NCBI GenBank assembly: GCA_003971905.1
Contig: RSEE01000129.1
Coordinates: 62,001 to 126,000 of the forward strand
Origin: Moniliella sp. 'wahieum'
Taxonomy: Eukaryota > Basidiomycota > Moniliellomycetes > Moniliellales > Moniliellaceae
Direction: 5' to 3'
Length of the DNA stretch: 64,000 nucleotides
The notes below the pieces were generated by a model. The model worked only from the letters and a program-made list of their open reading frames with translations, was not told the DNA's origin and did not search any database. The translations under genes and the position numbers were made by a program. Numbering within the stretch: the stretch's first letter is position 1; the number at the start of each line of letters is the position of its first letter. Positions 1-11,478 of the stretch are shown piece by piece.

Positions 1-2076
1 AATGCGCTGGGTGAGCACAGGAGGGGGGGGGGGCGAGAGACAGGTACGATATGTGAAAGGCGAGGGGCGCTGAACGTTGGTTGAGGCCTGGGGGAAGCCT
101 GGGGGGACAGACGGATTTGTTCGCCACGGTGCCAGTGCACATGAACGCATGAACGCACTAAGGTACGAGAAAGCATGGAGTGAAATATGTAGTGAAGTAC
201 TGCCCCTGTGACATTGAGGAGGCACGGAAGGTTTTCCGAGCAACGCAGAGCCAACGAGAGAGCTCAGAGACAGGAGAGGGCCGTAGTCCTACGCAGATGG
301 GATGGAGTGGGAGGGGGGGGTGCGTGCTGTGCATTGCTCGTGTCGTTTGGCTTGCTCCCCCGTAGGCCCTACGAGAGAGACATGTTGGGCTACTGAGTAC
401 TTGCGAATTAGCGCTTCGCACTTCCAGCGGTGCCTGAGCTGACTTGGGCGCGCCTCCACTGCACGGGGTGTAGCGAGTATCAAGCGTGGTGTATCTTCGC
501 ATCAGATGGGCCAGACCGCATGTGGTAGGAGGGTACAACCGCATGTTTCGGGCGGGTTGGACGGACGTTGCGCGATTTATCGATTATCGGACTGGAGACA
601 TGTGCGTGTTGCCATCGAACAGCATATCTGCGTGCTGGTGCGTGCTTGGCTTGCACCCTGCAACGCGAGGGAGGGGGAGGGGGAGGGGAAAGGGGCTGTC
701 TTGTCGACTGGGACTTGAAGCTTGACGACGAACTGGCCTCAGGGCCTCAGCTGCCACTGGGCCAGAGCCCCATGGGTCTCACGTGCCCGTTCTCGAGAAC
801 CTTTTTGCTCGCCCAGACCGACCGACTGCTACCTAGTTAACTAGTTCGCGCCCGTTTTCAGTTTGCAGTCTGGATCAGATCGATCAAATCTCAGATCCCT
901 AGGGTCCACTGGGCCTTGGTCCGATATGTTCCGAACTTTCCTCTGCCCGCGCTCAACCGCCACCACCGCATCTCCGCGCCACTTTCGACACTCGAGCCAC
1001 GGATAATCCCGCGCGAGGATAGGCCGGGTGCTAGTTGCGCGTTGCAGTCCTCCTCGTGCCGCGGTCTACCTCTGCGATGAGCGCTTTTGGCACAGATGGA
1101 GCTGGTTGGCGTGGCGCCCAGGTGACTCCTATTGGGGGGGAATGCCTAGTTCGTGACTAGGGAGGAGGGCACATCCGATGGCGAAAGTTGCCACCGAGCA
1201 AAGCAGCTGCTTCCCCCAACCAAATAACGCAGCAGGAAGGCGCTGGAGTGGGGGTGTGATATTTCGCATCTGATGAAAAAAAACAGGGCAGCCATGCCAT
1301 CACAGCGGCAGGGGGGCAGTGTTGTGTTATCAGATGGGGCGAGCTTCTGTCGCGGGGGCGAGTAGGTACGTACCCTAGCCAAGCTGGGGTCCACGAACCC
1401 ATCAGATTCGCGATGCGAGGCCGAGGGAGGCAAAAGGGTCGCTGGGCACGCTGCCCCATCCTGCCGCCACGCTCCCCAGACGAGTGCGAGGGCGGGAGCC
1501 GGCCAGGAACGATCATCGACATCCTCCGCATGCATAGCGACGCATGCCATCCGTCGCCGTGTAGAGTATGCTAGTGCCTGCGTCGCCGCCGAGCGCCAAG
1601 GAGAGAAACAGCATGCGTTCCATCCGCGCATCAGGGCGTGTTGCCTGTGCGCACCCTCTTCAGCTGCTCTTCACGCGCAGGAAAAAAAAACTCCTCCACT
1701 CACACGCCGCATGCGGTCGCCTGTCGGGCAGAGCATGCGATCGATGGAATCGGGTTGGTGCCATGCCCAGTGCTGGCCCCCGCGCAGGGTCCCAGCAGGT
1801 GCCAGCCCGCCCAGCATGACAGCAGAGCTATCGACTGCATCCGCCCAGCACTCGTACTCATCAAGCTTTCAGCGTCAAGCTTCACGATAGCTCTTGCATC
1901 AAGACCCTGTGTCACCCTTCCCACCCCCTTGGGCCTGCCTCAGGCACAGCCACCCTCCTCCCTCCTTCACACCTCGGCGCTCGCTGTAGTATAACTAACT
2001 AACCAGCCGCTTCTTCTTCTCTCCCCCTTCTCTTTCAGCCACCGTGTCCTCCCTCCGTCTGTCGTCTGCCTGCGCC
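1..2076. other. No gene recognised; upstream flank of the oxidase gene
   Basis: No reading frame here has protein-like composition on either strand. The stretch holds G-runs near 23-34, 311-319 and 671-697. From about 1985 to 2040 it becomes pyrimidine-rich and ends in a CTTTCAG-like tract just before the oxidase start, which looks like fungal promoter or leader sequence. Confidence 0.5.
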
Positions 2077-4220
2077 ATGGGTCCTCTTGTCCTCGCCGCC
2101 GCCACGGCGTTCCTCACGGCCGGCCGCGTGTCGGGTGCGTTTGTCGACCAGTACTATAGCATGGACTGGGTGCCGAACCAGGACCCCGCTGCGTTGGGCA
2201 AGCCGCGCTCGGCCGTCGGCTACACAACACCTGGCCCCCGCCCGTCATCAATGTCAACTCGACCGACCGCCTGCACGTGACGGTGTACAACAACCTCGGC
2301 CAAGGCGGCTCGCTCCACAGCCACGGCATCTTCTTTAACAACACGGCCTACTACGACGGCACCACCCCGCTCACCCAGTGCCCCATCCCGCCCGGCGGCA
2401 ACTTGACGTACGAGATTCTCAATTCGGAGCGGGCTGCGCCCAACTCGACCCAGAATGTGGGCACGTACTGGATGCACTCCCACTCCGAGGGCGCCTACCC
2501 TGACGGCATGCGCGCGCCCCTCATCATCCACCCCACCCAGGGCAGCGCCCACCAGTACGACGATGATTACACCATCCTCTTTAGCGACTGGTACACGCGC
2601 TACAACAACGATTTGCTCAACAATGAATTTTTAAACAAGAGAACCCGACCGGCGCCGAGCCCGTGCCGGACCGTTGCTTGAGTACGTCTACCCTGCCCTG
2701 CCCTTCCCTCTTCTCTCTCTCTCTTTTCTCTCTCTTCTCTCTCTCTCTTTCGAAGGAGACGGCTCGTTCTTTTTTTTGCTCCTCCTCCTCCGCCTCGTCT
2801 CGTAGGTTTCCGCTGACTGTAGGATCGCAGTGTACGCCGCTCGCACGCGGCAGGACGGGCCAACCAACCCGCCCTACCTCTCCGGCTTTAACGAGAATGT
2901 GACGATTCATTTTGAACCCGGCAAGACGTATCGCCTCCGGTTTACCAACGTGGGTATCTTTGCCATGGCCAACCTGTGGATTGACGGACACGATATGCGT
3001 ATCATTGAGGTGGATGGTGTTGAGACGGAGGAGTACCCGACCGACGTGGTTCCCCTCTCGACAGCGCAGCGGGTCAGCGTCCTCGTCACGGCGCGCAACG
3101 ATACGTCCAAGGACTGGCAACTCAACTCGTACCAGAACACGGACATGTACGATGTGGTGCCGTCGCAGCTGCGCTGTGGGAGTACATTCGGATTGGGTAT
3201 GCGGACCATCCGCAGGAACTGGGTCCGACGACGGAGAAGTCGGAGTTCAACTTTTTCAACGACATGGACCTGCGCCCATTGAAGCCAAGCCGATTCTCAG
3301 TCCCGACTCGAAGACGCTGGTGCCGTTCAACTTCAACACGTTCCGCAGCAACAAGAATTACGCTACGATCATGGAGGACCAAACCACGTTTATTGCCCCG
3401 CAGACTCCGGCGATGTTTACCGCGTTGAGCATGGGCGCCGATGCGCGCAACATGGCGGTCTATGGGGCGGGAGGAAACGCGTTCCTCGGTGAATGGTTGA
3501 CCACGGTAAGATTACGATTCAGAACCTCGACACGGGCGAGCATCCGTTCCATCTGCACGGATTGTGTTCCAGATTGTGCAAAAGGTACAGGACTACACTG
3601 TCGCACCGCCGGTCAATGAGTCGCAGGTCTCTCCAATTCGGAGAGATACAGTGTCCATCCCAGCGGGAGGACAGGTGGTGCTGCGTGTGTTTATTGATGC
3701 GCCAGGCGTTTGGTTCTTGCACTGCCACATCCAGTGGCATCTCCAGGTACGTGGGGCTCCTTTTCCGTCTCTTGAGTTTGGGGGTTGGGTTGTTAGGCCC
3801 GCGAGGCAGGACCCGAACCAACGGTCGTCCAAGCTGTAGGTACTGACGCTTTCTTTGTTCTGAATCACAGAGCGGCTTGGCAGCCATGTTGGTTGCTGCG
3901 CCTGAGCGGATTCAAAGTGAGATCCACTTGCCCGACGGGATGAAGGAGCACTGTGCGGCAATGAACTTGCCCAGCGAGGGCAATGCGGGGGGGTGTACTC
4001 GCTGACGGACTTTGGCACGCTGCCTGGGCAACCGGAGATGTTCCCCGTGGGCTGGACGGGCAAGGCGACGGGCGCATTCATTGGGTGCTTGATTAGTGCC
4101 TTGCTGGGCATTGGGAGCATTGTGGTGTACGGCTCGGGCGAAGCCGACCCGGAGGAGTACATTCTCAAGACCAAGTGGTACAAGGCCCTGTGGAACAAGG
4201 CCCGGTCCAGCAAGGCCTAA
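2077..4220 (+). CDS. Fet3-like multicopper oxidase (probable cell-surface ferroxidase)
   Basis: Multicopper oxidase of the Fet3 type, expected to oxidise Fe(II) at the plasma membrane for uptake by an Ftr1 permease; no permease is in this window. Visible parts: signal peptide from the ATG at 2077 (hydrophobic LVLAAATAFL), copper motifs SLHSHGIFF, YWMHSHSEGAYPDG, HPFHLHG and FLHCHIQWH, the family signature NPTGAEPVPD, and one membrane segment (GAFIGCLISALLGIGSIVVY) before a short cytosolic tail. Introns at 2682-2830 (149 bp, CT-rich) and 3747-3870 (124 bp). Seven frame changes, near 2224, 2640, 3178, 3285, 3487, 3556 and 3985, all need one added base; the last is a run of seven G where eight are needed. 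I did not verify the ferroxidase-specific acidic residues, so laccase-like specificity remains possible. Confidence 0.9.
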
Positions 4221-4855
4221 CTAGCGTTAGGGCTTCGTATATGCTTCTACTCCTTTGTTGGATACCGTTTTGGGCCCGCACGATCTCCCTCCCCCGGCCC
4301 TCTTGCCCAATTTTTATGCGATGACTACGATGATAGACCTGCAATGTGTTCATATCAAATGGCTGGAACAGGTGATGGCCAGTGGGTGGAGGCTGGTGGA
4401 TGTGGTGGCCATGTCCACAGCGTAGATAGTTTGTACGTTGTACTGCGGACGAGACGGAACCACACAGAAGCTGATCATCATCAGCAAGAGATGTATTCTC
4501 ATGTACGTTTGTTGCGTACTGTGCAGGAGCAACACACCTACTCACACATCATGTGATGTCGCATATCACATCATGTCACATGTCACGCTGCCTGGTCTGC
4601 AATGTTACCTTTTGTCGAGGTTGAACGTTGAGAGCGATCTCAACTCATCTGAGTACTCACAACTCACAACTCACAACTCACAACTCTCAACCACAACTCT
4701 CACCTCCCAACTCTGAGATCAAAGAGTGGTTACCGGGTAACCCGTGGGCGAATCTCGGTTGACGCGTCGAGCAACCTGGTTACTCGTATCAGGACGGGTT
4801 TCTGCTCGCTTCTACCCCGGCAGCCGGCAGTGAGCACGCGCACAAGGGGGATCGC
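4221..4855. other. Intergenic, no gene seen
   Basis: Downstream of the oxidase stop. Contains an ACAACTC tandem (annotated separately), a run of CATCATGTGATG-like words near 4548-4590, and an imperfect GGTTACC-GGGTAACC palindrome near 4727-4745. Confidence 0.6.
4654..4715. repeat. Short ACAACTC tandem repeat
   Basis: Four near-perfect CTCACAA units followed by decayed copies (CTCAACCACAACTCTCACC). It is intergenic. Confidence 0.8.
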
Positions 4856-6073
4856 ATGATCAGCGCCTCTCCTCCAGGGGAGCCGCGCCAGGCCAGGCGT
4901 TCCCTTCCAGCGCTTGACGACCGAGACGATGACGACGGCGAAGAGGACGACTTTTGGGACCGCCTTCCGGCCGGTATCCTTACCACGCTCGATGCGCCTT
5001 CACTTGCGCCAGATCCCACCACCCTCGCCCACGCACACCAGCCCGCCTCGCGGCTCGACCAGCTCCCTGCGCCGCCCCCGCGGCTTCCCCTCCATTCCCC
5101 GCTCCCCACTCTCGCCATCGATGCAGGGACACAGCACAACCTCACCCGCCGCCTTGCTTCCCTCCACACGCCTCTCCCCGCGCCAGCCTGCTCCCGCACA
5201 CACACACACACCGGCCCACCACGTTCTCGCCGGCCTATCTGCCGAGGACATGTTCGGGGACATGTCCGACATTGAAGACCGATCCGAAACTGATTCGGCC
5301 GCTGCCGCCCTCTTAGCTGACTCGCCTGCGCGGTGGCTCGCCGCGCCCGGCACGCCCACCACACCCACTTCCAGGTCAGATCGCTACCTCGCACAACCCA
5401 AACCTTGACCCAGATGCTGCATCCTCACTCGCCTGGAGCTCCTGCGCGTTGTCTTTGTGTCCGCCACGCACACCGGGGGGGGGGAGGTGCCTCCCCCCCC
5501 GCCCGACCTGACGGGGTAGCGTTGTTGGACTGGTTTGCGCAGTGGGCGCAGCCCGAGGGACGCGCGTGCCTACTCACGGAGCTGCCGCCGGACCGACAAC
5601 GCGTGTACCGGGACCAGTTCTTGCTTGTCGACCGTCCGCCTGCGACGGTGGGTGCCGCGTCCTTAGGCCCGTTCGGCCGGGCGGGCCGGATCAAGGCTTG
5701 GAAAGGCCTCCAGGTGGACCCCTTGGAGGAGGAAGAGGAGGAGGAGGAGGAGGTGGTGCAAGGGCCAGAACGTGAGGCCGAGCCTGGGGGGCTTGGGCTT
5801 GGCCACGCTGCCCTGCTCGACCTGGCGCTCGCGGGCGCGGACCGCTCGTGGTACTGTCCGTGGTAGTGTTCGTGGTAGCGCTCGTGGTGGGTTCGTGGCG
5901 CTCGTGGTGGTGCTCGGGGACGCGGACGTGGTGCGGCCCGAGGAAGGGGCAGGACCAAGGGTGTGTTTACAGCGACTGAGGACAACGGGCTCCGAAGCGA
6001 CCAGCTCGCTCATAATCGCCGGCAATGGCGCCGCTGGACCCGCGGCGGGGGGACCAGTGCAGGCAAGCCCTAG
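4856..6073 (+). CDS. Hypothetical protein with acidic tracts and RG-rich C-terminus
   Basis: I do not recognise this protein. Protein-like segments follow one another in shifting frames: an acidic N-terminus (DDRDDDDGEEDDFWDRLP) from the ATG at 4856, a low-complexity Pro/His stretch, an acidic segment near 5220-5400 (AEDMFGDMSDIEDRSETD), an ordered-looking block near 5520-5720 (LLDWFAQWAQPEGRA, FGRAGRIKAWKGL), a Glu run near 5726-5752, an RG-rich tail near 5830-5960 (RGARGGARGRGRG), and a basic end reading RRQWRRWTRGGGTSAGKP before TAG at 6071-6073. RG tails usually bind RNA and are arginine-methylated, so an RNA-linked role is a guess. At least four frame changes or introns are needed; the model is tentative. 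Confidence 0.5.
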
Positions 6074-8134
6074 CCCCACGCGAGGGAATCCATCATTTTT
6101 GTATTGTAGTTTCCACTTGGCTGCCGAGTCGGCTTCTATGGCGAGGCAGGCGTGTGGAACGTGAAAGATGTAATTGATCAGAAAAGCGCAGGGGTTGAGG
6201 GTGGGAGAAAGAAAGGTGAGGCCGATCGTTGTCTGCTCAGTGTATTCGGTAAGTGGGATGGACGTTTCGGTCCACATTTGCAAAGCGAGCTGGTCGCGTG
6301 CGTGTTGGGTGTACAAGTTGTTGGGTCGCGGAGGGCGTCGGGGACCCACTGGATGGGCGCACAACTGGCGCACTTGGTGCTCGAAACGACCCTACCAGTG
6401 TCAGTCATCGTTCCAAGCTCCGTTAAGCTTCAAGCTCTTCAAGGTTCCTTCGAGCTTTTTCAACTCGAAATCTACCGCAACCTGTATGATGTGAGTTGTG
6501 GAGGATAGGGTCCCTCTTGGGTCAATCTCATTGATCATAATTGATCAGACCTACGGTGGGAAAGCCTCAGACCATCTGAATATTGCTGCAAAACACGCGC
6601 CCTTGGTCACCCCTCCCCATCATGCACATGATACGTGCATGCATCATGAGATGCATCGACCATTGACACGCCCTTCGTCGCTCCCGTTTCCCCTCGCTCA
6701 AAGGCGTGCGCAAATAAGTGGTGTATGCCCAACGGACGGGCAAGTGTTGTAGGGTCTGTCGTATTTAACCAATAACCGATTACCGATCCAATCAGAGCTT
6801 GTGTGCTGCTTGCTAGCAAGTTTAGCGAGCGCTGTACTGTCGAGCTTGAGCGGCATCGCTGCCCGAAATACCACCAATTCCAAGAGCTTGGTGTGCATGT
6901 ATACCGAGGGATATATGTGGTGCAACTACTGACTTTTTCCAACACAACTAGGGATGCGCGCTAGATCGACAGAAGTTGGAGCGCGGGGCAGCGCTTTCCC
7001 CTTGGAGTTGGGTCCAGCTGCAGTTGTGGATCGATCAAGCTAGTGTCGATCAAGCTTCAAGTGTGACAATTATTAACGTTCAACACGACGGAGTGCTGAG
7101 TTACTCAACCGAGCAACTGTGTGCGCTAGTGGACTGGGCGTACGCGGCTTGGGCTGAGCGGCTGCGCCTCGGCGCTGAATATTGAATGGAGGGCAGGCGG
7201 GAGCGATGAGGCTGATGATCGATGAGGCGCAGAGATGATGTGGGCTGTTGCGCAGCTACATACCATGGTCGGTGTGCTGCTGGTAACGGTGATCATCGAG
7301 ATGATGTGTTTCGAAGTACTATATGGACTCGGTGTGACATTGTGAGGACTGAGTCTCAGTACTGAGTCTCGGTGCTCTGGTGCTGGCGAGCTGCGACAAC
7401 CACGGGTGCGAGCGTGTCGAGGGTTTTCGGGCGGCTCTCGAAGAGGAGCAGCTGGGGAGTCTGTTGAGACATGTCTCTCTCTGAGCCTCTATCGTGGAGG
7501 GAAACAAAGAAGGTGTGGAGCAGACTCGAGTTGGTACGATGGTGGGGAGAGGTGGTGTTGAACGTTCAGTTGAGCGTTGACGTTGAGCGTTGGAGCTTGA
7601 AGCTCAAAGGTGGACCGACTTGCTGCTTACAGGGGAAGGGGTCGTTGAAGCTGTTCAAGCCCCCCGCCTGGCTCGCTTCGAAGGTTCGTCAAGGGGACAG
7701 CGGCCGGCGAGTTCCCAACAATGGGCATTCCACAGGTGTGGCGCCCGCTTTCAGCAGCTGGGATGCGTCGCGGGGGATGCGTCTCCCCCCGGGCGTGGGG
7801 GCAGTGCCTCCACAGACTCTCGCAGGCTCTCACAGCTCCCGCCCGGCCCGATGGTCTCTTCTTCACTGCCCCCATGCTCAGCCGGCCACAGTTGGGGTGG
7901 CAGCGGCGTGGCTGCGGCCCAGCGCACCAGCGCACCAGCGCAGTGTCCTTGCCCGCTCGCAATCGTATACATATCGGCATCTCAGATCTCAGCATCTCCG
8001 ACTGCATCATGCACCACACTCGTGTCGATACGAGTCCAAGCGCCAGTAGTTACCACAAAAACCACTTTACACGTCGGCTACCCCCAGCGCTTCCGCCAGC
8101 AACCGGTCCACCCCCACCCCCACCCCGACCAACC
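6074..8134. other. No gene recognised
   Basis: About 2 kb without convincing coding sequence. It contains GATCATAATTGATCAG near 6534, palindromic GCATGCATCATGAGATGCATC near 6637-6658, and repeated AACGTT and AAGCTT words near 7075-7100 and 7558-7610. The last 150 bp, rich in CCACCC, probably belong to the promoter or leader of the next gene. Confidence 0.45.
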
Positions 8135-9256
8135 ATGTCCACCGCTGTTGCTGAGTCCAGGCCAACCGTATCGAGCTCGAGCTCGAGCCTGGCCCGCTCA
8201 CCGTCCCGTACCCGCTCGGTCGCCTGCTCGCCATGGCCAAGAGTGCGACGTCGCTGCATGCGGCCTTCCATTCATCTCCCGCCTCGCAACCACACTTATC
8301 CTCATCTGCCCCTCCCTCCCACCCTCGCCCTTCCACCCATCGGTATTTGCGACTGCCGCCACACCTGGCCCTAGGGAACCTGCGTTTCCTTCCAGCGTGG
8401 TTCCGAACCCAAAGAGAGGGACGCTACTGCCGCGGCCAGTGGCCCTCATTATTTCCCGCCTGGCCCTGGGCCAGACGAAGATGAGGATACAGAGGGCCAA
8501 TCTGGACGGACAGGAGGGACGCCACGAATACGCCATCGGCTCCTTAAACGAAGCCACTCCGTCTTGCCTCCTGTTCAGCTCCGCAGCCCAGCACCCGCCC
8601 AACTACCCCATTGGGGGTTGACCCGGCCCATTCTCCATTTACTGCGCCTAGAGAAGCAGACAGCCACGTCTCGACCCATCCACGGGGGTGCACCTACCCT
8701 CCTCACCCCTTGTGTGCGGGAGACCTATGGCGCCCCTCATCCCTGCCCTGTTCACGGACGAAAGCACTTTTCTCCTCTCGTCCATCTCCCAGTCCAGCGA
8801 GACGCGGGCCCAAGCGCATACCCCTCTCCGATCTTGCCTCTATCTGACTCGATGGTGCAGGCGGTGAAAGACATGGGGGCAGGCCAGATCCCTTCGGCTA
8901 CTCATACGCGGCACAGAGCGCCAACGCAAAGCGCTGTCCATCTGGATTTGCACCATGACCTTGAAAGGGGCCGACCAGGCAGCACCTTCTTCCCCGCATC
9001 TGCCTCTCCCACCGACGCGCGAGCTACCGATGTTGTGCCAGCGTGGAAGAAACGTAACCGTTCTCGCACGGGCAGCATAGGCAGCATGGGCACCCCAGGG
9101 AGAGTACGGGAGGATGAGTTTAACTTTTCAGCTGGCCGGGCTCCCAGGAAAGGAGGAATAGGGGCACGGTGTTACCACCAGTACCTCCTGTGCCATCTGT
9201 GCCCTTGGCGCTGCCCGCTCACCCCTCGGTGCCCTGCAGCCCCAGGCGAGATGTAG
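8135..9256 (+). CDS. Hypothetical Ser/Pro-rich protein
   Basis: Unrecognised, probably intrinsically disordered protein. The ATG at 8135 sits in CAACCATG and opens with STAVAESRPTVSSSSSSLAR. Coding character continues through stepwise frame changes, each consistent with one missing base: ATSLHAAFHSSPASQPHLSS, then AATPGPREPAFP, then PKERDATAAASGPHYFPPGP and a run with HRLLKRSHSVLPPVQLRSP. Near 9000-9150 WKKRNRSRTGSIGSMGTPGR and DEFNFSAG are visible. No domain is recognised; basic Ser/Arg patches suit a regulator. The 3' end is uncertain and the gene may continue into the segment at 9661-9941. Confidence 0.4.
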
Positions 9257-9660
9257 GATGACCGGATTGATGATTGATGAGCAAAGAGCCAGTGCTAGTG
9301 AGGGCGATGGAGCGAGGATCCCCCCAATAAAGGGAAGATATAGAGGAGGTGATGCCCTCCGCTGGGTGGTTTCGTTGGTGGGAAAAGCAGTGACGGAGGC
9401 GAGGGATGGAACTCGTTGGGGCTTCTGGAGATATTGGAACGTGAAGCTTGAAGTGAGAATTTGAGAGCTGGGTCAGGGAGCGTATCGGCAAAGCGGAGAG
9501 GGGTCCAATGTGTGTGACCAGCACGTGTGCCGGCGAGCAGGGGGGCAGCGAAGAGCTGTAGTAGGCACAGCGCCACCATCTCGTATCAACATCCTTTTAC
9601 CGTGCAATCCATCCTTGACTTCACAGGCAACAACTCTCCTGCGTTTTTCTCTTACTATAG

Positions 9661-9941
9661 ATTTTGGCAGCCGTTTCCCAGACGAGCATCCAAGAACCAA
9701 CTATTGGTTTTCCAGTTTGTACTGGACCCCGTGGGCAATGCGTATCCTTCTGGCCACTGACCCCTCCATTCTATAGGAAACGGATGTTACGGGCGGACGC
9801 GTGCTGGCGATTCAGCGGAGCGCGCCGATCCCGTTTCAAGCCCCAGACCTGTCGCCCTATTCTGCCAATGGGAATGGCGGTTACCCTAGTCGATTGAGTG
9901 AGCTCCTGACTATGGACACTTTGGCTCTCAACTCTCGGTGA
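9661..9941 (+). CDS. C-terminal protein segment, possibly last exons of the preceding gene
   Basis: Two stretches look coding: SQTSIQEPTIGFPV near 9670-9715, and after a TATAG acceptor at about 9778 the run TDVTGGRVLAIQRSAPIPF, followed by DLSPYSANGNGGYPSRLSEL and ending LNSR with TGA at 9939-9941. A roughly 59-bp intron between them is possible but the phase does not fit without an indel. Composition resembles the tail of a fungal transcription regulator. Whether it joins the Ser/Pro-rich protein upstream cannot be decided here. Confidence 0.35.
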
Positions 9942-10184
9942 GGTACTGAGTTCAGTGGCGCTGTGTGCATAGGAAAGCGAAAATTGCCGTGTTCTTAACC
10001 CTAGGTTAGCACATCACGTGACGCGGGACGCTGGGATGACATGCATGACAGAGAAGGGCGCGATGATCGATGATCGATGATCGATGGTCCCCCAATGGGG
10101 CGGAATGGCTTGTTTCCGCCCCTGGCCAACCTGCGTTCTTCTCGTCTTCTCGCGGCCGAGGAGAGAGCCGGCGGCTGCCCCACC

Positions 10185-11023
10185 ATGTTCTCCCTCGTGC
10201 GTGCGCGCATGGGGCTTCAGGCCCCTTCTCTATCGCTGGCCACGCGTGTGCTCGCTGTTGCCCCGCCGCGCCGCAGCCGCAGCCGCTGCTTCGGAGGCAG
10301 TTCCAGCGTCGCCCTGTGCGCCCGCCGCGCCGGTCAACTTGGACCCGAACCGCAAGTTCCCTGCGCGCAAGGTCTTCCTGGTGGAACAGTACCAGCAGAT
10401 CTTTGATGAGTGCAAGATGATCATCTTGCTCCAGTTCAACTCCATCACCGCTCCTGAGATGGACAAGGTGCGCACGGACCTGGCCAACGTCCCGCTCACT
10501 CTGGGCGAGGAACCGGTCGGGCCGGACGGCGCCCGTTGCGCAAGGCTCGTCTGATGATCGTCCGTAACGGATAGCCAAGTACGCTGCGCGGTCGCACAAG
10601 AGCAGTCAGGTGCGCAACTTGGCGCGTGCATTTTCAGGCCCGATGGCCATGGTGCATTGCGGTCACTTTTCCCCTGGGTACATGGGCCGCATCTTAGCTA
10701 CGCTGGACAAGAGTTTGGGTGGTCGTGCGGTGCCCGCGCCGAAAACGGGAACGTATGCGCCCGAACAAACCAACATGAACTACCGTTTGATGCCGCTCGT
10801 CGCCCTCTTGGAAGGAAAACGTTACCCCCTCCACTTGGCTCGGAACGCGGCCAAGTTCCCCGAGCTGAAGCAGCTGCAGGCCGAGCTGCTCGGCGTTCTT
10901 TCCGCCCCGGGACAGAAGTTGGCTGGCACTATGGCCCAGGCAGCCGGTGGCGACCTGTCTCTTTTGCTCGAGGCACGCATCCGCGAGCTCAAGGGCCCCG
11001 AGGAGGGAGAGGAGAGCTCGTGA
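10185..11023 (+). CDS. Mitochondrial ribosomal protein uL10m
   Basis: Large-subunit protein of the mitoribosome stalk base. The ATG at 10185 in CACCATG starts an Arg-rich presequence (MFSLVRARMGLQAP, LATRVLAVAPPRR) suited to mitochondrial import. The body carries KFPARKVFLVEQYQQIF, LLQFNSITAPEMDKVR, RKARLMIVRNG, AFSGPMAMVHCG and a C-terminal block with LVALLEGKRYPL and LARNAAKFPELKQLQ. Frame changes near 10533 and 10572 each need one added base; the first is a CCC run where CCCC restores PLRKAR. The presequence and body also lie in different frames, so another indel or a small intron lies near 10290. The gene is tail-to-tail with the trehalose phosphatase gene. Confidence 0.75.
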
Positions 11024-11478
11024 ACTGGCGATGCATGCATACTGTTACTATTGTTCTGCGTGGTAGGAAGCGCTGGCGTAGGCGACGGACGTTTGTATCT
11101 GACTGGATTGCATAGGACCAAGAAGCAGGGGCAAAGAACGCGCACACATAGATCAGGATCTGTTCAGTCTAGTGGTGAACGTTCGGTAGCGCGTTTGACC
11201 GTGCCAGGTCCAGATGGGTCGTCTGCGTCCCCAAACTACTGTGCTCTCTGAGATGTGAGAGAGATGTGAGAGCTCAAGGGAGCTGGAGGGATGCCGATCA
11301 TCAATTCATCATTAACATTCAATGTGCATGCCCTATCATTGTGCATCAACAGGGAGTAGGGGACGGGGATCAATTCAAACGGCATGTGACGCGTGACGAG
11401 TAAAGAAACCAAGATTAGGTGCTCGAGCAAGAGCACACAAGGCAAGCAGAAGCAGGCATTTGCAAGACAGGATTGAAG
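11024..11478. other. Convergent 3' intergenic region
   Basis: Lies between two convergent genes and serves both 3' ends. No coding sequence or repeat stands out. Confidence 0.6.

Noticed and set aside
2630-2636. TTTAAAC in the correct phase for a -1 ribosomal slip, at one of the oxidase frame breaks
   Set aside because: It would restore the NPTGAEPVPD frame, but the fifteen other breaks of the same sense lack any slippery site and most are explained by one missing homopolymer base; here a GG read as G does the same. No downstream stem or pseudoknot was evident.
7590-8621. 343-codon plus-strand frame
   Set aside because: Only its later part has protein-like composition, and there the better model follows the ATG at 8135 through stepwise frame changes.
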